Below are positions 54,088 to 64,000 of a DNA stretch of 64,000 nucleotides, piece after piece (position 1 is the first letter of the stretch; every line of letters starts with the position of its first letter). The position numbers and the translations under genes were made by a program. The notes beneath the pieces were generated by a model, which ran no database searches, was not told the origin of the DNA, and was given only the letters and a program-made list of their open reading frames with translations. Source of the stretch: Gracilibacillus orientalis (lineage in GTDB: Bacteria; Bacillota; Bacilli; Bacillales; Amphibacillaceae); the NCBI RefSeq assembly GCF_900114645.1, contig NZ_FOTR01000008.1:1-64000 (forward strand), read 5' to 3'.

Positions 54088-55344
54088 TCATTCTTTTGAG
54101 AATCCAATATCTTTTCTATAGAAAAAGTCGTCGTTTTGATCAAATCGTTTCAGATATTGGTAGATTTCTTTTTGTGCTTGTTCCGGGCTGTCCTGAATTG
54201 AACCTACTAGAAGAACACGACCACCTGTTGAATAGAATGATCCATCTTGCGACTGACCTGTTCCAGCATGGATCACATATACCTGATCATTTGCCTTAAG
54301 ATCTGGGAGGACCACATTTTTAGCATATGAACCAGGATACCCCTTCGAAGCAACCACTGTCCCGATCGCATAACCATTCTTCCATTGAAATTGTGGATCT
54401 TTTCCGGCAGTTACGTCTTCAATTACTTGAATGAGATCATTTTCGAGAAGAGGCAATACCACTTGTGTTTCGGGGTCACCGAATCGCGCATTAAATTCGA
54501 TGACTTTAGGTCCTTCTTTCGTCTCAATCAGACCACCGTAAAGCACCCCGGTATATCTACGACCTTCCTTTTTCATTCCTTTTGCAACAGGCTTGAGTAT
54601 TTTTTCAACCGTAAATTCTACAAGTTTTGGGTCTAAATCCGGTACCGGAGAAAAAGCACCCATACCACCAGTGTTTGGACCTTCATCATTGTCATAGGCA
54701 CGTTTATGATCGCGAGCAGGTACCATAGGATACACATTTTCTCCATCAACCAAAGCAAAAAGGGAGAACTCTTTTCCTTCTAAATATTCTTCGATAACTA
54801 CTCTGCTTCCAGCTTCCCCGAATTTGTTATCGGTCAGCATATTGTCCACTGCGTCTAACGCTTGTTGCTCTTTCATTGCAACTACGACACCTTTTCCAGC
54901 GGCAAGTCCATCTGCTTTTATGACAATTGGTGCACCTTCTTGTTGTACATATGCTTTTGCTTTTTCAACATCAGTAAATGTCTGGTATTTGGCAGTCGGT
55001 ATATCATATTGTTTCATAAATGCTTTAGCAAAGTCTTTGCTACCTTCAATAAGAGCAGCTTCTTTTTTAGGGCCGAATACTTTGAGGTTTTTTTCTTGGA
55101 AAGCATCTACTACCCCTTTGGTTAATGGAACTTCAGGACCCACAATAGTCCAATCTATTTCTTCTTTCTGTGCAAAAGCGACTAATTCTTCAATCGCATC
55201 ATCTTTGATTGGAACACAAGTTGCATCTTGTGCAATACCGCCGTTTCCTGGTGCGGCAAAAATTTCTGTTACACGCTTGCTCAGCTTTAGTTTTTTGACG
55301 ATGATATGCTCACGACCACCGCCACCAATTACTAATACTTTCAT
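54088..55344 (-). CDS. purD: Phosphoribosylamine-glycine ligase
   Basis: The 418-residue ATP-grasp enzyme makes glycinamide ribonucleotide, the second step of de novo purine synthesis. It has the N-terminal GGGGREHII phosphate loop and the ATP-grasp segments PIVIKADGLAAGKGV and GPNTGGMGAFSPVPD. The metal-binding IEFNARFGDPETQ and the C-terminal domain with GGRVLLVGS follow. AGGAGG precedes the start. It lies 162 bp after purH, separated by a hairpin, whereas the other pur genes overlap or nearly touch. Confidence 0.96.
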   Translation of the reverse strand: MKVLVIGGGGREHIIVKKLKLSKRVTEIFAAPGNGGIAQDATCVPIKDDAIEELVAFAQKEEIDWTIVGPEVPLTKGVVDAFQEKNLKVFGPKKEAALIEGSKDFAKAFMKQYDIPTAKYQTFTDVEKAKAYVQQEGAPIVIKADGLAAGKGVVVAMKEQQALDAVDNMLTDNKFGEAGSRVVIEEYLEGKEFSLFALVDGENVYPMVPARDHKRAYDNDEGPNTGGMGAFSPVPDLDPKLVEFTVEKILKPVAKGMKKEGRRYTGVLYGGLIETKEGPKVIEFNARFGDPETQVVLPLLENDLIQVIEDVTAGKDPQFQWKNGYAIGTVVASKGYPGSYAKNVVLPDLKANDQVYVIHAGTGQSQDGSFYSTGGRVLLVGSIQDSPEQAQKEIYQYLKRFDQNDDFFYRKDIGFSKE

Positions 55345-55472
55345 GAAAGGCCTCCTATTTTTGCGAAAAATGAGATAATGATATGATTACGAATTATAAT
55401 CGTATTATTGCGAATATCGTGTTCTTTATTGAAACCTAATAATATGACATTTTCTCACTTTCTAGACAGCAA

Positions 55473-55498
55473 AGGATTCTCAACTTTTTGAGAATCCT
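55473..55498 (-). terminator. Hairpin after purH
   Basis: A 10-bp stem AGGATTCTCA/TGAGAATCCT (55473-55482, 55489-55498) lies nine bases beyond the purH stop. The T-run on the minus strand is short (TTTG), so read-through into purD is likely. Confidence 0.5.
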
Positions 55499-55506
55499 CC
55501 TTTTTC

Positions 55507-57042
55507 TTAGTGCTTGAAGTGGCGCATTTTGGTTAATACCATAGCAATTCCATGTTTATTACATTCGTCAATCGAGTCTTGATCGCGCTTGGAACCACCT
55601 GGTTGGATGATAGCTTTGATTCCTGCTTTTGCTGCATTTTCTACTGTGTCTGGCATTGGGAAGAATGCATCTGATGCCATTACGGCACCTTGTGTTTTTT
55701 CTCCTGCCTGCTCAAAGGCAATTCCAGCAGCACCAACACGGTTCATTTGTCCGGCACCAACCCCAAGTGTCTGGTCCCCTTTTGTGACAACAATCGCATT
55801 AGATTTCACGTGTTTTACCACTTTCCATGAGAAAAGAAGCTCATCAATCTCTTTTGCATCTGGTTTACGTTCAGTCACTACTTCTAAATCTTCCGCTAAC
55901 ACTTTACCATTATCACGGTCTTGAACAAGGAGCCCGCCAATTACACTAACTACTTTCTTCGTATCGTCTTCGTTTACGTGCATGGATGTTTCCAGTAAGC
56001 GAATATTCTTTTTCACAGTCAAGATTTCGAGAGCTTTTTCAGAAAAGCTTGGTGCAATTACGATTTCTAAGAAAATTTCTTTTAACTGGTTGGCAGTTGC
56101 TTCGTCCACTTCACGATTAAGTGCTACAATTCCACCGAAGATTGATACCGGATCACCGGCATATGCCTTTTCAAAAGCAGCAGAAATCGTGTTACCGATA
56201 CCTACACCACATGGATTCATATGCTTCACGGCTACTGCCGCCGGTTGTTCAGGGAATTCAAGCACAACCTCTAAAGCTGCATTAGCGTCCTGGATGTTAT
56301 TATACGATAATTCTTTTCCATGCAATTGTTTTGCATTGGCAATCGATGCACCTTTGACATTTCCTTCTTTATAGAACGCTGCTTGCTGGTGCGGGTTTTC
56401 ACCATAGCGAAGGGATTGTACTTTTTCGAACGTTTGGGTGAATGTTTCCGGATCTTCTTCACCTGTTATATCAACAAAATAGTTAGCAATCATAGCGTCA
56501 TAGTTTGCCGTATGACGGAACACTTTTGCCGCTAGTTGTTTACGAAACTCAACCGCTCCACCATTATTACCTAAGTTATCTAACACCGCATCATAATCAG
56601 ATGGATCAACGACTACAGTGACGTCACGGAAGTTTTTCGATGCAGATCGTAACATCGTTGGACCTCCGATATCAATATTTTCGATCGCATCTTCTTCTGT
56701 TACACCTTCTTTTGCAATCGTTTCTTTAAATGGATAAAGATTGACAACGACAACATCAATCGGTGTGATGTCACGCTCTTCCAGTTGCTTGACATGAGAT
56801 TCTTCATCACGACGAGCAAGAAGTCCTGCATGAATATATGGGTGTAACGTTTTTACACGACCATCCAAAATTTCATCAAAATTGGTGATTTCAGAAACAC
56901 CTTTTGCAGGTAATCCAGCATCATGTAATGCTCTTAATGTACCACCTGTTGATATCAGTTCATAACCTAATTTGTCTAACCCTTCTGCAAAAGGGACTAA
57001 ATTACTTTTATCAGACACACTTAGTAAAGCACGTTTTTTCAA
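55507..57042 (-). CDS. purH: Bifunctional AICAR transformylase/IMP cyclohydrolase
   Basis: The 511-residue bifunctional enzyme performs the last two steps of IMP synthesis. The N-terminal MGS-like IMP cyclohydrolase domain (1-190) has [10 protein letters not shown] and [16 protein letters not shown]. The AICAR transformylase domain (200-511) has [13 protein letters not shown] and the catalytic KHMNPCGVG. The start codon is TTG, nine bases after the AGGAG that overlaps the end of purN; no ATG lies nearby in frame. It follows purN by two bases. Confidence 0.96.
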   Translation of the reverse strand: MKKRALLSVSDKSNLVPFAEGLDKLGYELISTGGTLRALHDAGLPAKGVSEITNFDEILDGRVKTLHPYIHAGLLARRDEESHVKQLEERDITPIDVVVVNLYPFKETIAKEGVTEEDAIENIDIGGPTMLRSASKNFRDVTVVVDPSDYDAVLDNLGNNGGAVEFRKQLAAKVFRHTANYDAMIANYFVDITGEEDPETFTQTFEKVQSLRYGENPHQQAAFYKEGNVKGASIANAKQLHGKELSYNNIQDANAALEVVLEFPEQPAAVAVKHMNPCGVGIGNTISAAFEKAYAGDPVSIFGGIVALNREVDEATANQLKEIFLEIVIAPSFSEKALEILTVKKNIRLLETSMHVNEDDTKKVVSVIGGLLVQDRDNGKVLAEDLEVVTERKPDAKEIDELLFSWKVVKHVKSNAIVVTKGDQTLGVGAGQMNRVGAAGIAFEQAGEKTQGAVMASDAFFPMPDTVENAAKAGIKAIIQPGGSKRDQDSIDECNKHGIAMVLTKMRHFKH

Positions 57043-57044
57043 CG

Positions 57045-57617
57045 TTATTCTCCTCTCGTGATCAGTTTTTGAATCGTAGCTGGATATAACTGATGTTCTA
57101 CTTGCTGAATCGCTTTTTGCAAATCATCTCTTGTCATACCGTCTTGTACATCAACTGCTTGTTGAGCAATAATTTTCCCTGTGTCCATCCCGGCATCCAC
57201 ATAATGCACGGTAACACCTGACACTTTCACACCAGCATCAAATGCTTGTCCGATTGCGTCCAATCCAGGAAAAGAGGGTAAAAGCGAAGGATGGATATTG
57301 ATAATTTTCCCTTCAAAGGGACGTAATAATGTCTCACCAATCAATCGCATATATCCTGCAAGAATAATCAAATCAATTTCTTCTTCTTGTAGCACTTCAA
57401 CAATTTTCGCTTCAAACATCTGCTTATTTCGGTATTGTTTTGGATCAAATACGAAAGCAGGCGTTCCATTTAATTTGGCATCTTCGACTACTTTTGCATT
57501 TGGCTTGTCACAAACAAGTGAAGTTACCTCAGCATCTAGTGTACCATTTTTCACCGCTTCGACAATCGCACCGTAATTACTGCCGGTACCAGATGCAAAT
57601 ACTGCTAATTTAGTCAT
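57045..57617 (-). CDS. purN: Phosphoribosylglycinamide formyltransferase
   Basis: The 190-residue enzyme formylates glycinamide ribonucleotide with 10-formyl-tetrahydrofolate. It has the phosphate loop [12 protein letters not shown] and [13 protein letters not shown]. The catalytic Asn and His are in [14 protein letters not shown], and the Asp is in [13 protein letters not shown]. Length is standard. It overlaps purM by eight bases. Confidence 0.96.
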   Translation of the reverse strand: MTKLAVFASGTGSNYGAIVEAVKNGTLDAEVTSLVCDKPNAKVVEDAKLNGTPAFVFDPKQYRNKQMFEAKIVEVLQEEEIDLIILAGYMRLIGETLLRPFEGKIINIHPSLLPSFPGLDAIGQAFDAGVKVSGVTVHYVDAGMDTGKIIAQQAVDVQDGMTRDDLQKAIQQVEHQLYPATIQKLITRGE

Positions 57618-58638
57618 GGGAGAATGTCACCCCAGTTTCTTCTGTAACCTCACCGATGAGGTAGGCTTCTTCACCGATATCCTCTAATAATTGCAGAGCC
57701 ATATCCGCCTCATGCGCTTCGACAATAACTGCCATGCCGATGCCCATATTAAAGACTCCGTACATATCTTCTTCTTTTAAGTTTGCCTGTTTTTGCAAGT
57801 AATCAAAAATGGCAGGCTTTTGCCAAGATCCTTGCTGAATCTTTATGCCAAGATGTTCCGGTAAAGCGCGTGGGAGATTTTCATAGAAACCACCACCTGT
57901 TACATGACTGATTCCTTTTATCGTAAGGTCTAATTTAAGTTGCTGAATCGCTTTTGTATAAATTCGCGTTGGTTCTAATAATGACTCCCCTAATGTTCTT
58001 GATAGCTCAGGAATTTGGTCATGATAGCTTAAGCCTTTGTCTTCGATAATTTTTCGAACAAGTGAAAAACCGTTAGAATGAACGCCTGATGATGCAAGTC
58101 CGATCACTTTATCACCAGCTTCAATCTTTTCACCTGTGATAATTTGTTTTTTGTCAGCCATACCAACTACAAATCCAGCAAGATCATATTCATCATCATC
58201 GTACATACCTGGCATTTCCGCCGTTTCCCCACCAATAAGTGCTGCATTACTTTGGACACAACCATCTGTGATGCCTTTTACGATCTGCTCGATTTTTTCC
58301 GGTTGGTTTTTGCCACACGCAATATAATCTAAGAAAAAGATTGGATCGGCACCTTGAGCAACAATATCATTAACACACATTGCTACTAAATCAATCCCGA
58401 CTGTATCATGTTTGTCCATGGTAAAGGCGAGCTTCAACTTTGTCCCGACACCATCTGTTCCAGAAACAAGCACTGGTTCTTCGTATGAGAATTTACTTAA
58501 GTCAAAAAGGCCAGCGAATGCACCCACACCACCGATTACTTCTGGGCGATTTGTTTTGGCGATATGTTTTTTCATTAAATCGACTGCCTGATAGCCTGCA
58601 TTTACATCGACACCGGCATTTTTATAAATATCACTCAT
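57610..58638 (-). CDS. purM: Phosphoribosylformylglycinamidine cyclo-ligase
   Basis: The 342-residue AIR synthetase closes the imidazole ring using ATP. Segments include [34 protein letters not shown] and [26 protein letters not shown] (the metal-binding D-x-VAMxxND type segment). [11 protein letters not shown] follows. The ATG at 58638 has AAGGAG at nine bases; a longer upstream frame exists but lacks family similarity. The gene lies between purF and purN in the usual Bacillus order. Confidence 0.96.
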   Translation of the reverse strand: MSDIYKNAGVDVNAGYQAVDLMKKHIAKTNRPEVIGGVGAFAGLFDLSKFSYEEPVLVSGTDGVGTKLKLAFTMDKHDTVGIDLVAMCVNDIVAQGADPIFFLDYIACGKNQPEKIEQIVKGITDGCVQSNAALIGGETAEMPGMYDDDEYDLAGFVVGMADKKQIITGEKIEAGDKVIGLASSGVHSNGFSLVRKIIEDKGLSYHDQIPELSRTLGESLLEPTRIYTKAIQQLKLDLTIKGISHVTGGGFYENLPRALPEHLGIKIQQGSWQKPAIFDYLQKQANLKEEDMYGVFNMGIGMAVIVEAHEADMALQLLEDIGEEAYLIGEVTEETGVTFSHD

Positions 58639-58709
58639 TGTATGAACTCCTTTTGTGACACTCTCGAATTTATCAGTTTCCATAGTATTTATCAGTCACT
58701 TCCGAGCGT

Positions 58710-60122
58710 TTAATCTTTATAAGCAGGGATTACTGTATCTGGATAAATTTCTGTCGGATAGTTGCCGGTAAAGCATGCCTGACACACACCATACTTTTGA
58801 CGATCACGATCCTCTACAATGGAAGTTTCCAATCCTTCTGTTGACAAAAAGGATAAGGTGTCTGCACCAGTAATTTTGCGCATATCTTCAATCGAATTAT
58901 TAGCCGCAATTAACTCACCTTTCGTAGATGTGTCGATTCCGTAATAACACGGGTTCTGAATCGGCGGAGAAGCGATACGTACATGGACTTCCGTAGCGCC
59001 TGCTTCTTTCAATAAACGAACGATACGACGGCTTGTTGTTCCACGAACGATCGAGTCATCAACCATGACAACACGCTTCCCGTCTACAATCCCGCGAACC
59101 GCTGACAGTTTCATCTTCACCCCTTGCTCACGTAATTCCTGGGATGGTTGGATAAAAGTACGGCCGACATAACGGTTTTTAATTAAACCGAGCTCATACG
59201 GAATGCCTGTTTCTTCTGAAAATCCTATCGCAGCGGATATACTCGAATCCGGTACACCTGTGACCACATCCGCTTCAACTGGTGCTTCGACTGCTAATTG
59301 TTTCCCCATCGTTTTACGGCTTGCATGGACATTTTTTTCATTTAAATCACTGTCCGGGCGAGAAAAATAGACGTATTCCATTGAGCAAAGTGTACGTTCC
59401 ATTGGAGAAGTGAATTGTTTTGTTCTGAGTCCGTCCTCATCAATCACGATTAATTCACCAGGTCTTACTTCACGTTCATAGGTTGCACCGATTAAATCAA
59501 AAGCACACGTTTCTGATGCAACAACATAAGCATCACCTAAACGACCAATCGATAGCGGACGTAAACCGCGTGGATCCAATCCGATAAACAGTTGATCCTC
59601 TGTTAAAAGTGAGAAAGCATAGGCACCCTTAATCATACCTAATGCAGAAGAAATCGCCTCTTCCATCGGTACATTACCACTACGTTTTACTAGGTGAGCG
59701 ATAACCTCTGTATCAGAAGTGGTCTGCATAATACTTCCTTGTGCTTCCAGTTGACTCTTCAAGGCATGAGCATTGACCAAATTTCCGTTATGCGCCAATG
59801 CTAGACTAGTCGTTTGAGAACGAAAAACGAGTGGCTGTACATTTTCATAGCCACCACCACCTTGTGTGGCATAGCGAACATGCCCAATTGCCGCATGTCC
59901 TTTCAGGCGGGAAACTTCACCTTCTGAAAAAACATCATTGATTAAGCCGACACCCTTATGAACATTTAATTTATCTCCGTCTGTTGTGACAATACCAGCA
60001 CCTTCTTGCCCACGATGTTGGAGAGCATGGAGCCCGTAATACGTCATTTCGGCTGCTTTTTCATGTCCCCAGATCGCGAATACACCACATTCTTCATTTA
60101 GTCCTTTGATTTCAGCAAGCAC
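58710..60122 (-). CDS. purF: Amidophosphoribosyltransferase
   Basis: The 470-residue enzyme commits PRPP to purine synthesis. It starts with GTG and an 11-residue propeptide ([11 protein letters not shown]) that is removed to free the catalytic N-terminal cysteine (C12). The glutaminase segment is [12 protein letters not shown], and the PRPP loop is [13 protein letters not shown]. Cysteines for the Bacillus-type 4Fe-4S cluster are present in the C-terminal third. GTG at 60122 was chosen because GGAG lies eight bases upstream and the leader length is then correct. It overlaps purL by 25 bp. Confidence 0.96.
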   Translation of the reverse strand: MLAEIKGLNEECGVFAIWGHEKAAEMTYYGLHALQHRGQEGAGIVTTDGDKLNVHKGVGLINDVFSEGEVSRLKGHAAIGHVRYATQGGGGYENVQPLVFRSQTTSLALAHNGNLVNAHALKSQLEAQGSIMQTTSDTEVIAHLVKRSGNVPMEEAISSALGMIKGAYAFSLLTEDQLFIGLDPRGLRPLSIGRLGDAYVVASETCAFDLIGATYEREVRPGELIVIDEDGLRTKQFTSPMERTLCSMEYVYFSRPDSDLNEKNVHASRKTMGKQLAVEAPVEADVVTGVPDSSISAAIGFSEETGIPYELGLIKNRYVGRTFIQPSQELREQGVKMKLSAVRGIVDGKRVVMVDDSIVRGTTSRRIVRLLKEAGATEVHVRIASPPIQNPCYYGIDTSTKGELIAANNSIEDMRKITGADTLSFLSTEGLETSIVEDRDRQKYGVCQACFTGNYPTEIYPDTVIPAYKD

Positions 60123-62326
60123 GGGATAGCTCCTTTCCACAGTTGTTGTAATGATGTTACGTTTTCTGTGATTGCATCTGTTTCTCCGCTTCGAACCACT
60201 AGATTATTTGTATTTGTTACCGTTCCTAATAACGTTACGTTCTCCACTTTTGCTTCGAATGCTTCACGATCTTTCTCTGGAATAGATACGAGAAAACGTG
60301 ATTGTGTTTCACTAAACAATACTGTTGTTAGATCTCCTTCAACCTGGATATCTGCACCAAAACCTTTCCCATTAAAAAGACTTTCCGCCAATGCAATACC
60401 GAGTCCACCTTCTGCAATGTCATGAGCAGATGAAATAAGACCTGTACGGATTGCATCTAATAATTGTTCCTGGCGTTTTACTTCCGTATCTAAATCTATT
60501 GCCGGAGCTTTACCGAAGTATTTACCTTCTAAAAGGTTTTGCAGCTCACTTCCTCCGAACTCTGCTTCTGTCTCACCAATTACGTAAATCAAGTCACCTT
60601 CATGTTGGAAGTGAGAGGCTGTAATATGATCAAGTGATTCATGTAATCCAACCATACCAACAACAGGTGTTGGGAAGATTGCCTGACCGTTTGATTCGTT
60701 ATAAAGCGAAACATTACCGCTGATAACCGGTGTGTTCAGCTTTAAACTGGCGGCACTCATACCGTCTACGCTTTTTTCCATTTGCCAGAAGTTTTCTGGT
60801 TTGTCCGGGTTACCGAAGTTTAAACCGTCCGTAAGTGCAAGTGGTTTCGCACCAGAGGCAACGATATTGCGTGCTGCTTCTGCTACCGCAATTTTACCGC
60901 CTGCTTCCGGGTCTAAATGGATATAACGAGAATTACAGTCCGTTGTCATTGCAATGGCTTTGTTAAATCCGCGAACACGTACAACTGCTGCATCCGAACC
61001 TGGTGATAAGACGGTATTCGCCTGTACCATCGAGTCATATTGATCATAGACATATTCTTTGCTTGCGATCGTTGGCTGTTGTAATAATTGCTTCAATACA
61101 TCTGCATGGTCAGGTAGTTCCGGTTGGTATGCAGGCATTGCTTGGTATTCTTGATAAAAGCTTGGAACTTTCGATTCCTTATAGAAAATCGGCGCATCTT
61201 CCGCTAAGTTATCGACTGGAATATCAGCAACAACTTCCTCTTTATGCAACAAGCGGAACATTTTATCTTCCGTAACTTGACCTACTGCTACTGCTTCCAG
61301 GCCATATTTCTTAAAAATGTCGACGATTTCCTGTTCCTCACCTTTTTTCACACATAGCAGCATACGTTCTTGTGATTCTGACAACATCATTTCGTACGCC
61401 GTCATGTTCTCTTCACGTTGTGGGATCAGGTCTAAGTTCATTTCCATCCCCATACCCGCTTTACTCGCCATCTCACTAGCAGATGAGGTAAGACCTGCTG
61501 CACCCATATCTTGAATCCCAACTAAGGCATCCGAATGAATTACTTCCAAACATGCTTCAATTAATAGCTTCTCCATAAAAGGGTCACCGACTTGTACGTT
61601 GGAACGCTTGCTTTCTGAGTCTTCAGATAAATCTTCAGAAGCGAATGTAGCACCATGGATTCCGTCACGGCCTGTTTTTGAACCAACATACATTATCGTG
61701 TTTCCAAGTCCAGCAGCGATCCCTTTTTGAATATCTTTCGTATCGATTAAGCCGACAGACATTGCGTTAACGAGTGGATTGCCTTCATAGCAATCATCAA
61801 ATTGTACTTCGCCTCCGACAGTTGGTACTCCAACACAGTTACCGTAGCCAGCGATTCCGTGAACCACTTCATCAAAAAGATATTTGACCCGACCAGTGTT
61901 AAGATTACCGAAACGTAACGAGTTCAATGATGCGATTGGACGAGCCCCCATCGAGAAAACGTCACGGATAATACCACCAACTCCTGTTGCTGCCCCTTGG
62001 TATGGCTCAACCGCTGAAGGGTGGTTATGACTTTCGACTTTAAATACGACACCTTGGCCATCACCGATATCAACAACGCCAGCACCTTCACCAGGACCTT
62101 GCACAACTTGTGGTCCTTCAGTCGGAAATTTCTTTAATAATGGTTTAGACGTTTTATAACTGCAGTGTTCCGACCACATTACTGAAAAAATGCCGATTTC
62201 GGTAAAATTCGGGCGACGACCCATAATGTTTTTAATCATGTCATACTCTTTATCTGTTAAGCCCATTTCCTGATAGACTTTATCTTGTTCTACCAATTCA
62301 GGAGTAATCTCAGGCGCCTGCAACAT
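60098..62326 (-). CDS. purL: Phosphoribosylformylglycinamidine synthase subunit II
   Basis: The 742-residue small-type PurL makes formylglycinamidine ribonucleotide together with PurQ and PurS. Features are [48 protein letters not shown] (with the ATP-site His-Asn-His) and [25 protein letters not shown]. The repeated pseudo-dimer half contains [17 protein letters not shown]. Its length identifies it as the type that needs separate PurS and PurQ. It overlaps purQ by 17 bp and purF by 25 bp. Confidence 0.97.
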   Translation of the reverse strand: MLQAPEITPELVEQDKVYQEMGLTDKEYDMIKNIMGRRPNFTEIGIFSVMWSEHCSYKTSKPLLKKFPTEGPQVVQGPGEGAGVVDIGDGQGVVFKVESHNHPSAVEPYQGAATGVGGIIRDVFSMGARPIASLNSLRFGNLNTGRVKYLFDEVVHGIAGYGNCVGVPTVGGEVQFDDCYEGNPLVNAMSVGLIDTKDIQKGIAAGLGNTIMYVGSKTGRDGIHGATFASEDLSEDSESKRSNVQVGDPFMEKLLIEACLEVIHSDALVGIQDMGAAGLTSSASEMASKAGMGMEMNLDLIPQREENMTAYEMMLSESQERMLLCVKKGEEQEIVDIFKKYGLEAVAVGQVTEDKMFRLLHKEEVVADIPVDNLAEDAPIFYKESKVPSFYQEYQAMPAYQPELPDHADVLKQLLQQPTIASKEYVYDQYDSMVQANTVLSPGSDAAVVRVRGFNKAIAMTTDCNSRYIHLDPEAGGKIAVAEAARNIVASGAKPLALTDGLNFGNPDKPENFWQMEKSVDGMSAASLKLNTPVISGNVSLYNESNGQAIFPTPVVGMVGLHESLDHITASHFQHEGDLIYVIGETEAEFGGSELQNLLEGKYFGKAPAIDLDTEVKRQEQLLDAIRTGLISSAHDIAEGGLGIALAESLFNGKGFGADIQVEGDLTTVLFSETQSRFLVSIPEKDREAFEAKVENVTLLGTVTNTNNLVVRSGETDAITENVTSLQQLWKGAIPCLLKSKD

Positions 62327-62993
62327 AACGTTCCCTCCAGTTTTCTAGCATTGATTGGAATAATTTTAATCCGTCATCACTATTTAAAATGGCTTCAACC
62401 GCACGTTCCGGGTGTGGCATCATTCCTAGTACGTTTCCTTGTTCATTGATGATTCCGGCAACATCACTAACCGAACCATTCGGATTATTTTGGTACGTAA
62501 AGACGATTTGATTGTTTTCTTTTAATGTAGCAAGTGTCTCATCATCACAATAATAGTTTCCATCATGATGGGCGATCGGAATCGATATTACTTCGCCTTT
62601 TTCATATTTCGATGTAAAAAGGGTGTCATTGTTTACCACGTTTAAGCTTTCAAAATGACACATGAATTTCAGATTCTTATTTCGTAGCATAGCACCTGGC
62701 AATAGACCAGATTCTAATAATATTTGAAATCCGTTACAGACACCTAGAATGGGAACCCCTTTGTCTGCTTGTTCTCGTAACTGCACGACGATTTCCGATG
62801 TAGAAGCAATCGCGCCGGAACGAAGATAATCACCATAAGAGAATCCACCTGGTAGTAAAATCGCATCATAGCCTTCCAAGTTTGCTTCCTGATACCAAAG
62901 CATATCTGCTTCTTCGCCCAGTGCATCCTTTGCTGCATAGTACATATCGCGGTCACAGTTGGATCCAGGGAAGACAATCACAGCAAATTTCAC
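62310..62993 (-). CDS. purQ: Phosphoribosylformylglycinamidine synthase subunit I (glutaminase)
   Basis: The 227-residue class I glutamine amidotransferase supplies ammonia to PurL. The nucleophile is C86 in GVCNGFQIL and the triad is completed by H and E in [10 protein letters not shown]. The oxyanion region is [17 protein letters not shown]. It overlaps purS by four bases and purL by 17. Confidence 0.96.
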   Translation of the reverse strand: MKFAVIVFPGSNCDRDMYYAAKDALGEEADMLWYQEANLEGYDAILLPGGFSYGDYLRSGAIASTSEIVVQLREQADKGVPILGVCNGFQILLESGLLPGAMLRNKNLKFMCHFESLNVVNNDTLFTSKYEKGEVISIPIAHHDGNYYCDDETLATLKENNQIVFTYQNNPNGSVSDVAGIINEQGNVLGMMPHPERAVEAILNSDDGLKLFQSMLENWRERYVAGA

Positions 62994-63241
62994 TGGGCAA
63001 CCCCCTCTTCTACTGTATACGAATAATTTTCGATAACTGGATTTGCGAGTAGTTTGTTACACATATCTTCAATTTCTGATTCGATATTCGCATCATCATG
63101 AACCGTTAACTCTAGATACTTGCCAACACGAACCTCTTTGACATTGTCATAACCTAGAGTATTTAATGATCCTTGCACTGCTTTCCCCTGTGGGTCTAAT
63201 ACGCCCTCTTTTAATGTAATGTGTACTTTTACTAGTTTCAT
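62990..63241 (-). CDS. purS: Phosphoribosylformylglycinamidine synthase subunit PurS
   Basis: The 83-residue structural subunit joins PurL to PurQ. The family segments are [41 protein letters not shown] and [16 protein letters not shown]. It overlaps purC and purQ by four bases each (ATGA type), so translation is coupled. Confidence 0.95.
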   Translation of the reverse strand: MKLVKVHITLKEGVLDPQGKAVQGSLNTLGYDNVKEVRVGKYLELTVHDDANIESEIEDMCNKLLANPVIENYSYTVEEGVAQ

Positions 63242-63951
63242 TGTTTTGCCTCCAGTCTCGATAAAATATGGTCATATACAGTAACTAAGTCACCTAAGTC
63301 TTCTCTAAATACGTCTTTGTCCATTTTCTCTCCTGTTGCAATATCCCAAAGTCTGCAAGTGTCAGGACTCACTTCATCTGATAACACAATCTCGCCACTA
63401 GCATTGCGACCGAATTCCAATTTAAAATCGACAAGCTGCAAATTAATTTCTTTGAAGAAAGCTTGCAATTGTTCATTTACTTGAAGTGCCATTTTTTTAA
63501 TTTTTGTCAGATCTGTTTCGGTTGCATCCGTTAATAATAACGCATGGTCGTCATTGATTAATGGATCACCAAGCTCATCCTTTTTATAAAAAAGTTCCAC
63601 TAGCGGCGGATCGAAAATCGTTTTCTCTTCAATTCCTGTACGACGGACGATGCTTCCTGCCGCGACATTGCGAATAACAACCTCAAGCGGAATAATCGTT
63701 GTTTTCTCAACTAATTGCTCCGTTTCATTTAAAGCTTCTTTAAAATGACTGTTAATCCCCTGTTGATGGAGATATTCGAATACTTTAGCAGAAATTAAGT
63801 TGTTATAGCGTCCTTTCCCCTGAAATTCCGCTTTTTTTTCGCCGTTAAAGGCTGTTGCATCATTTTTGTAAGAAAGGACTAATAAATTCGAATTATCCGC
63901 TACCGTAAATACTTGCTTTGCTTTTCCTTCATATAACAGCTTGTCTTTCAT
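63238..63951 (-). CDS. purC: Phosphoribosylaminoimidazole-succinocarboxamide synthase
   Basis: The 237-residue SAICAR synthetase joins aspartate to carboxyaminoimidazole ribotide with ATP. Segments are LLYEGKAKQVFTV, SYKNDATAFNGEKKAEFQGKG, PLEVVIRNVAAGSIVRR and DFKLEFGR with SDEVSPDTCRLWD. Length is standard. AAGGAGAGG precedes the ATG and lies just after the purB stop. Confidence 0.97.
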   Translation of the reverse strand: MKDKLLYEGKAKQVFTVADNSNLLVLSYKNDATAFNGEKKAEFQGKGRYNNLISAKVFEYLHQQGINSHFKEALNETEQLVEKTTIIPLEVVIRNVAAGSIVRRTGIEEKTIFDPPLVELFYKKDELGDPLINDDHALLLTDATETDLTKIKKMALQVNEQLQAFFKEINLQLVDFKLEFGRNASGEIVLSDEVSPDTCRLWDIATGEKMDKDVFREDLGDLVTVYDHILSRLEAKQ

Positions 63952-63964
63952 TGGATTCCTCTCC

Positions 63965-64000
63965 TTATGCCAGGCCTATTTTTTTGAAAATCTGATCCAC
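63965..64000 (-). CDS. purB: Adenylosuccinate lyase, C-terminal end only
   Basis: The last 11 codons and TAA stop of a minus-strand gene (VDQIFKKIGLA) run off the right edge. The ending VDxIFxxxGLA is that of Bacillus PurB, and purB precedes purC in the B. subtilis operon. The gap to purC is 13 bp and carries its ribosome binding site. Confidence 0.8.
   Translation of the reverse strand: MDQIFKKIGLA

Noticed and set aside
55345-55506. Separate PurR-regulated promoter for purD
   Set aside because: CGAA-containing words and a TATAAT are present, but there is no convincing -35 or paired Pur boxes. Read-through from purH is as likely.

Overview
The window is a low-GC Gram-positive chromosome segment. 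The best fit is a halotolerant member of the Bacillaceae (Halobacillus, Gracilibacillus, Virgibacillus or a relative), judged from AGGAGG-type ribosome binding sites, sigma-A promoters, cre-like sites, a choline-to-glycine-betaine locus and gene order. The right half follows, by my recollection, the Bacillus subtilis order pur operon - yerA - yerB - yerC - pcrB - pcrA - ligA - yerH(camS) - gatCAB - dgkB - yefA(rlmD), with several insertions. I see no rRNA, tRNA, CRISPR array or intact insertion sequence. Almost every gene is on the minus strand; the exceptions are gbsR, ahpC-ahpF and moaC.

Layout from left to right. (1) 1-3150: an accessory cassette with a MerR regulator, a broken SRPBCC/AHSA1 gene, a 14-TM MFS exporter and a DUF899 protein. 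A degenerate second copy of part of merR (1-123) lies on the far side. (2) 3560-7800: betB-betA for choline oxidation to glycine betaine, divergent from a GbsR/CudC-type repressor. A matching GTTAAA-N6-TTTAAC dyad lies just downstream of each promoter. (3) 7900-26500: a carbohydrate-use locus with a YesM/YesN-type two-component system, a YesL protein, a binding-protein ABC importer without ATPase, a cytoplasmic GH115-like alpha-glucuronidase, a GntR/FCD regulator, a secreted CE2-like esterase and a 1591-residue secreted beta-helix protein. A 31-bp element with two GGWA half-sites 21 bp apart sits at a fixed distance from a -10 box in front of three transcription units. (4) 26880-39700: DUF1456, rlmD, dgkB, gatB-gatA-gatC, camS, ligA, pcrA and pcrB. 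(5) 40100-42400: ahpC-ahpF. (6) 42440-54000: a Gfo/Idh/MocA oxidoreductase, yerC, yerB, yerA, modB-modA, moaC, moaB, a DUF2252 protein, a two-gene membrane/Asp-box unit and a CatE-like VOC protein. (7) 54088-64000: purD and the overlapping purH-N-M-F-L-Q-S-C genes, ending in the last codons of purB.

How the parts fit together. The carbohydrate locus reads as a system for an acetylated, glucuronic-acid-substituted polysaccharide, probably glucuronoxylan. Secreted proteins deacetylate and bind the polymer, the ABC importer takes up oligosaccharides, and the GH115-like enzyme removes glucuronate inside the cell. YesMN and GntR would supply induction and CcpA would supply catabolite repression. 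The shared 31-bp element is the strongest candidate here for an undescribed regulatory system. The betBA-gbsR locus would give osmoprotection under choline control. The pur genes form a de novo IMP operon, with translational coupling through overlapping start and stop codons.
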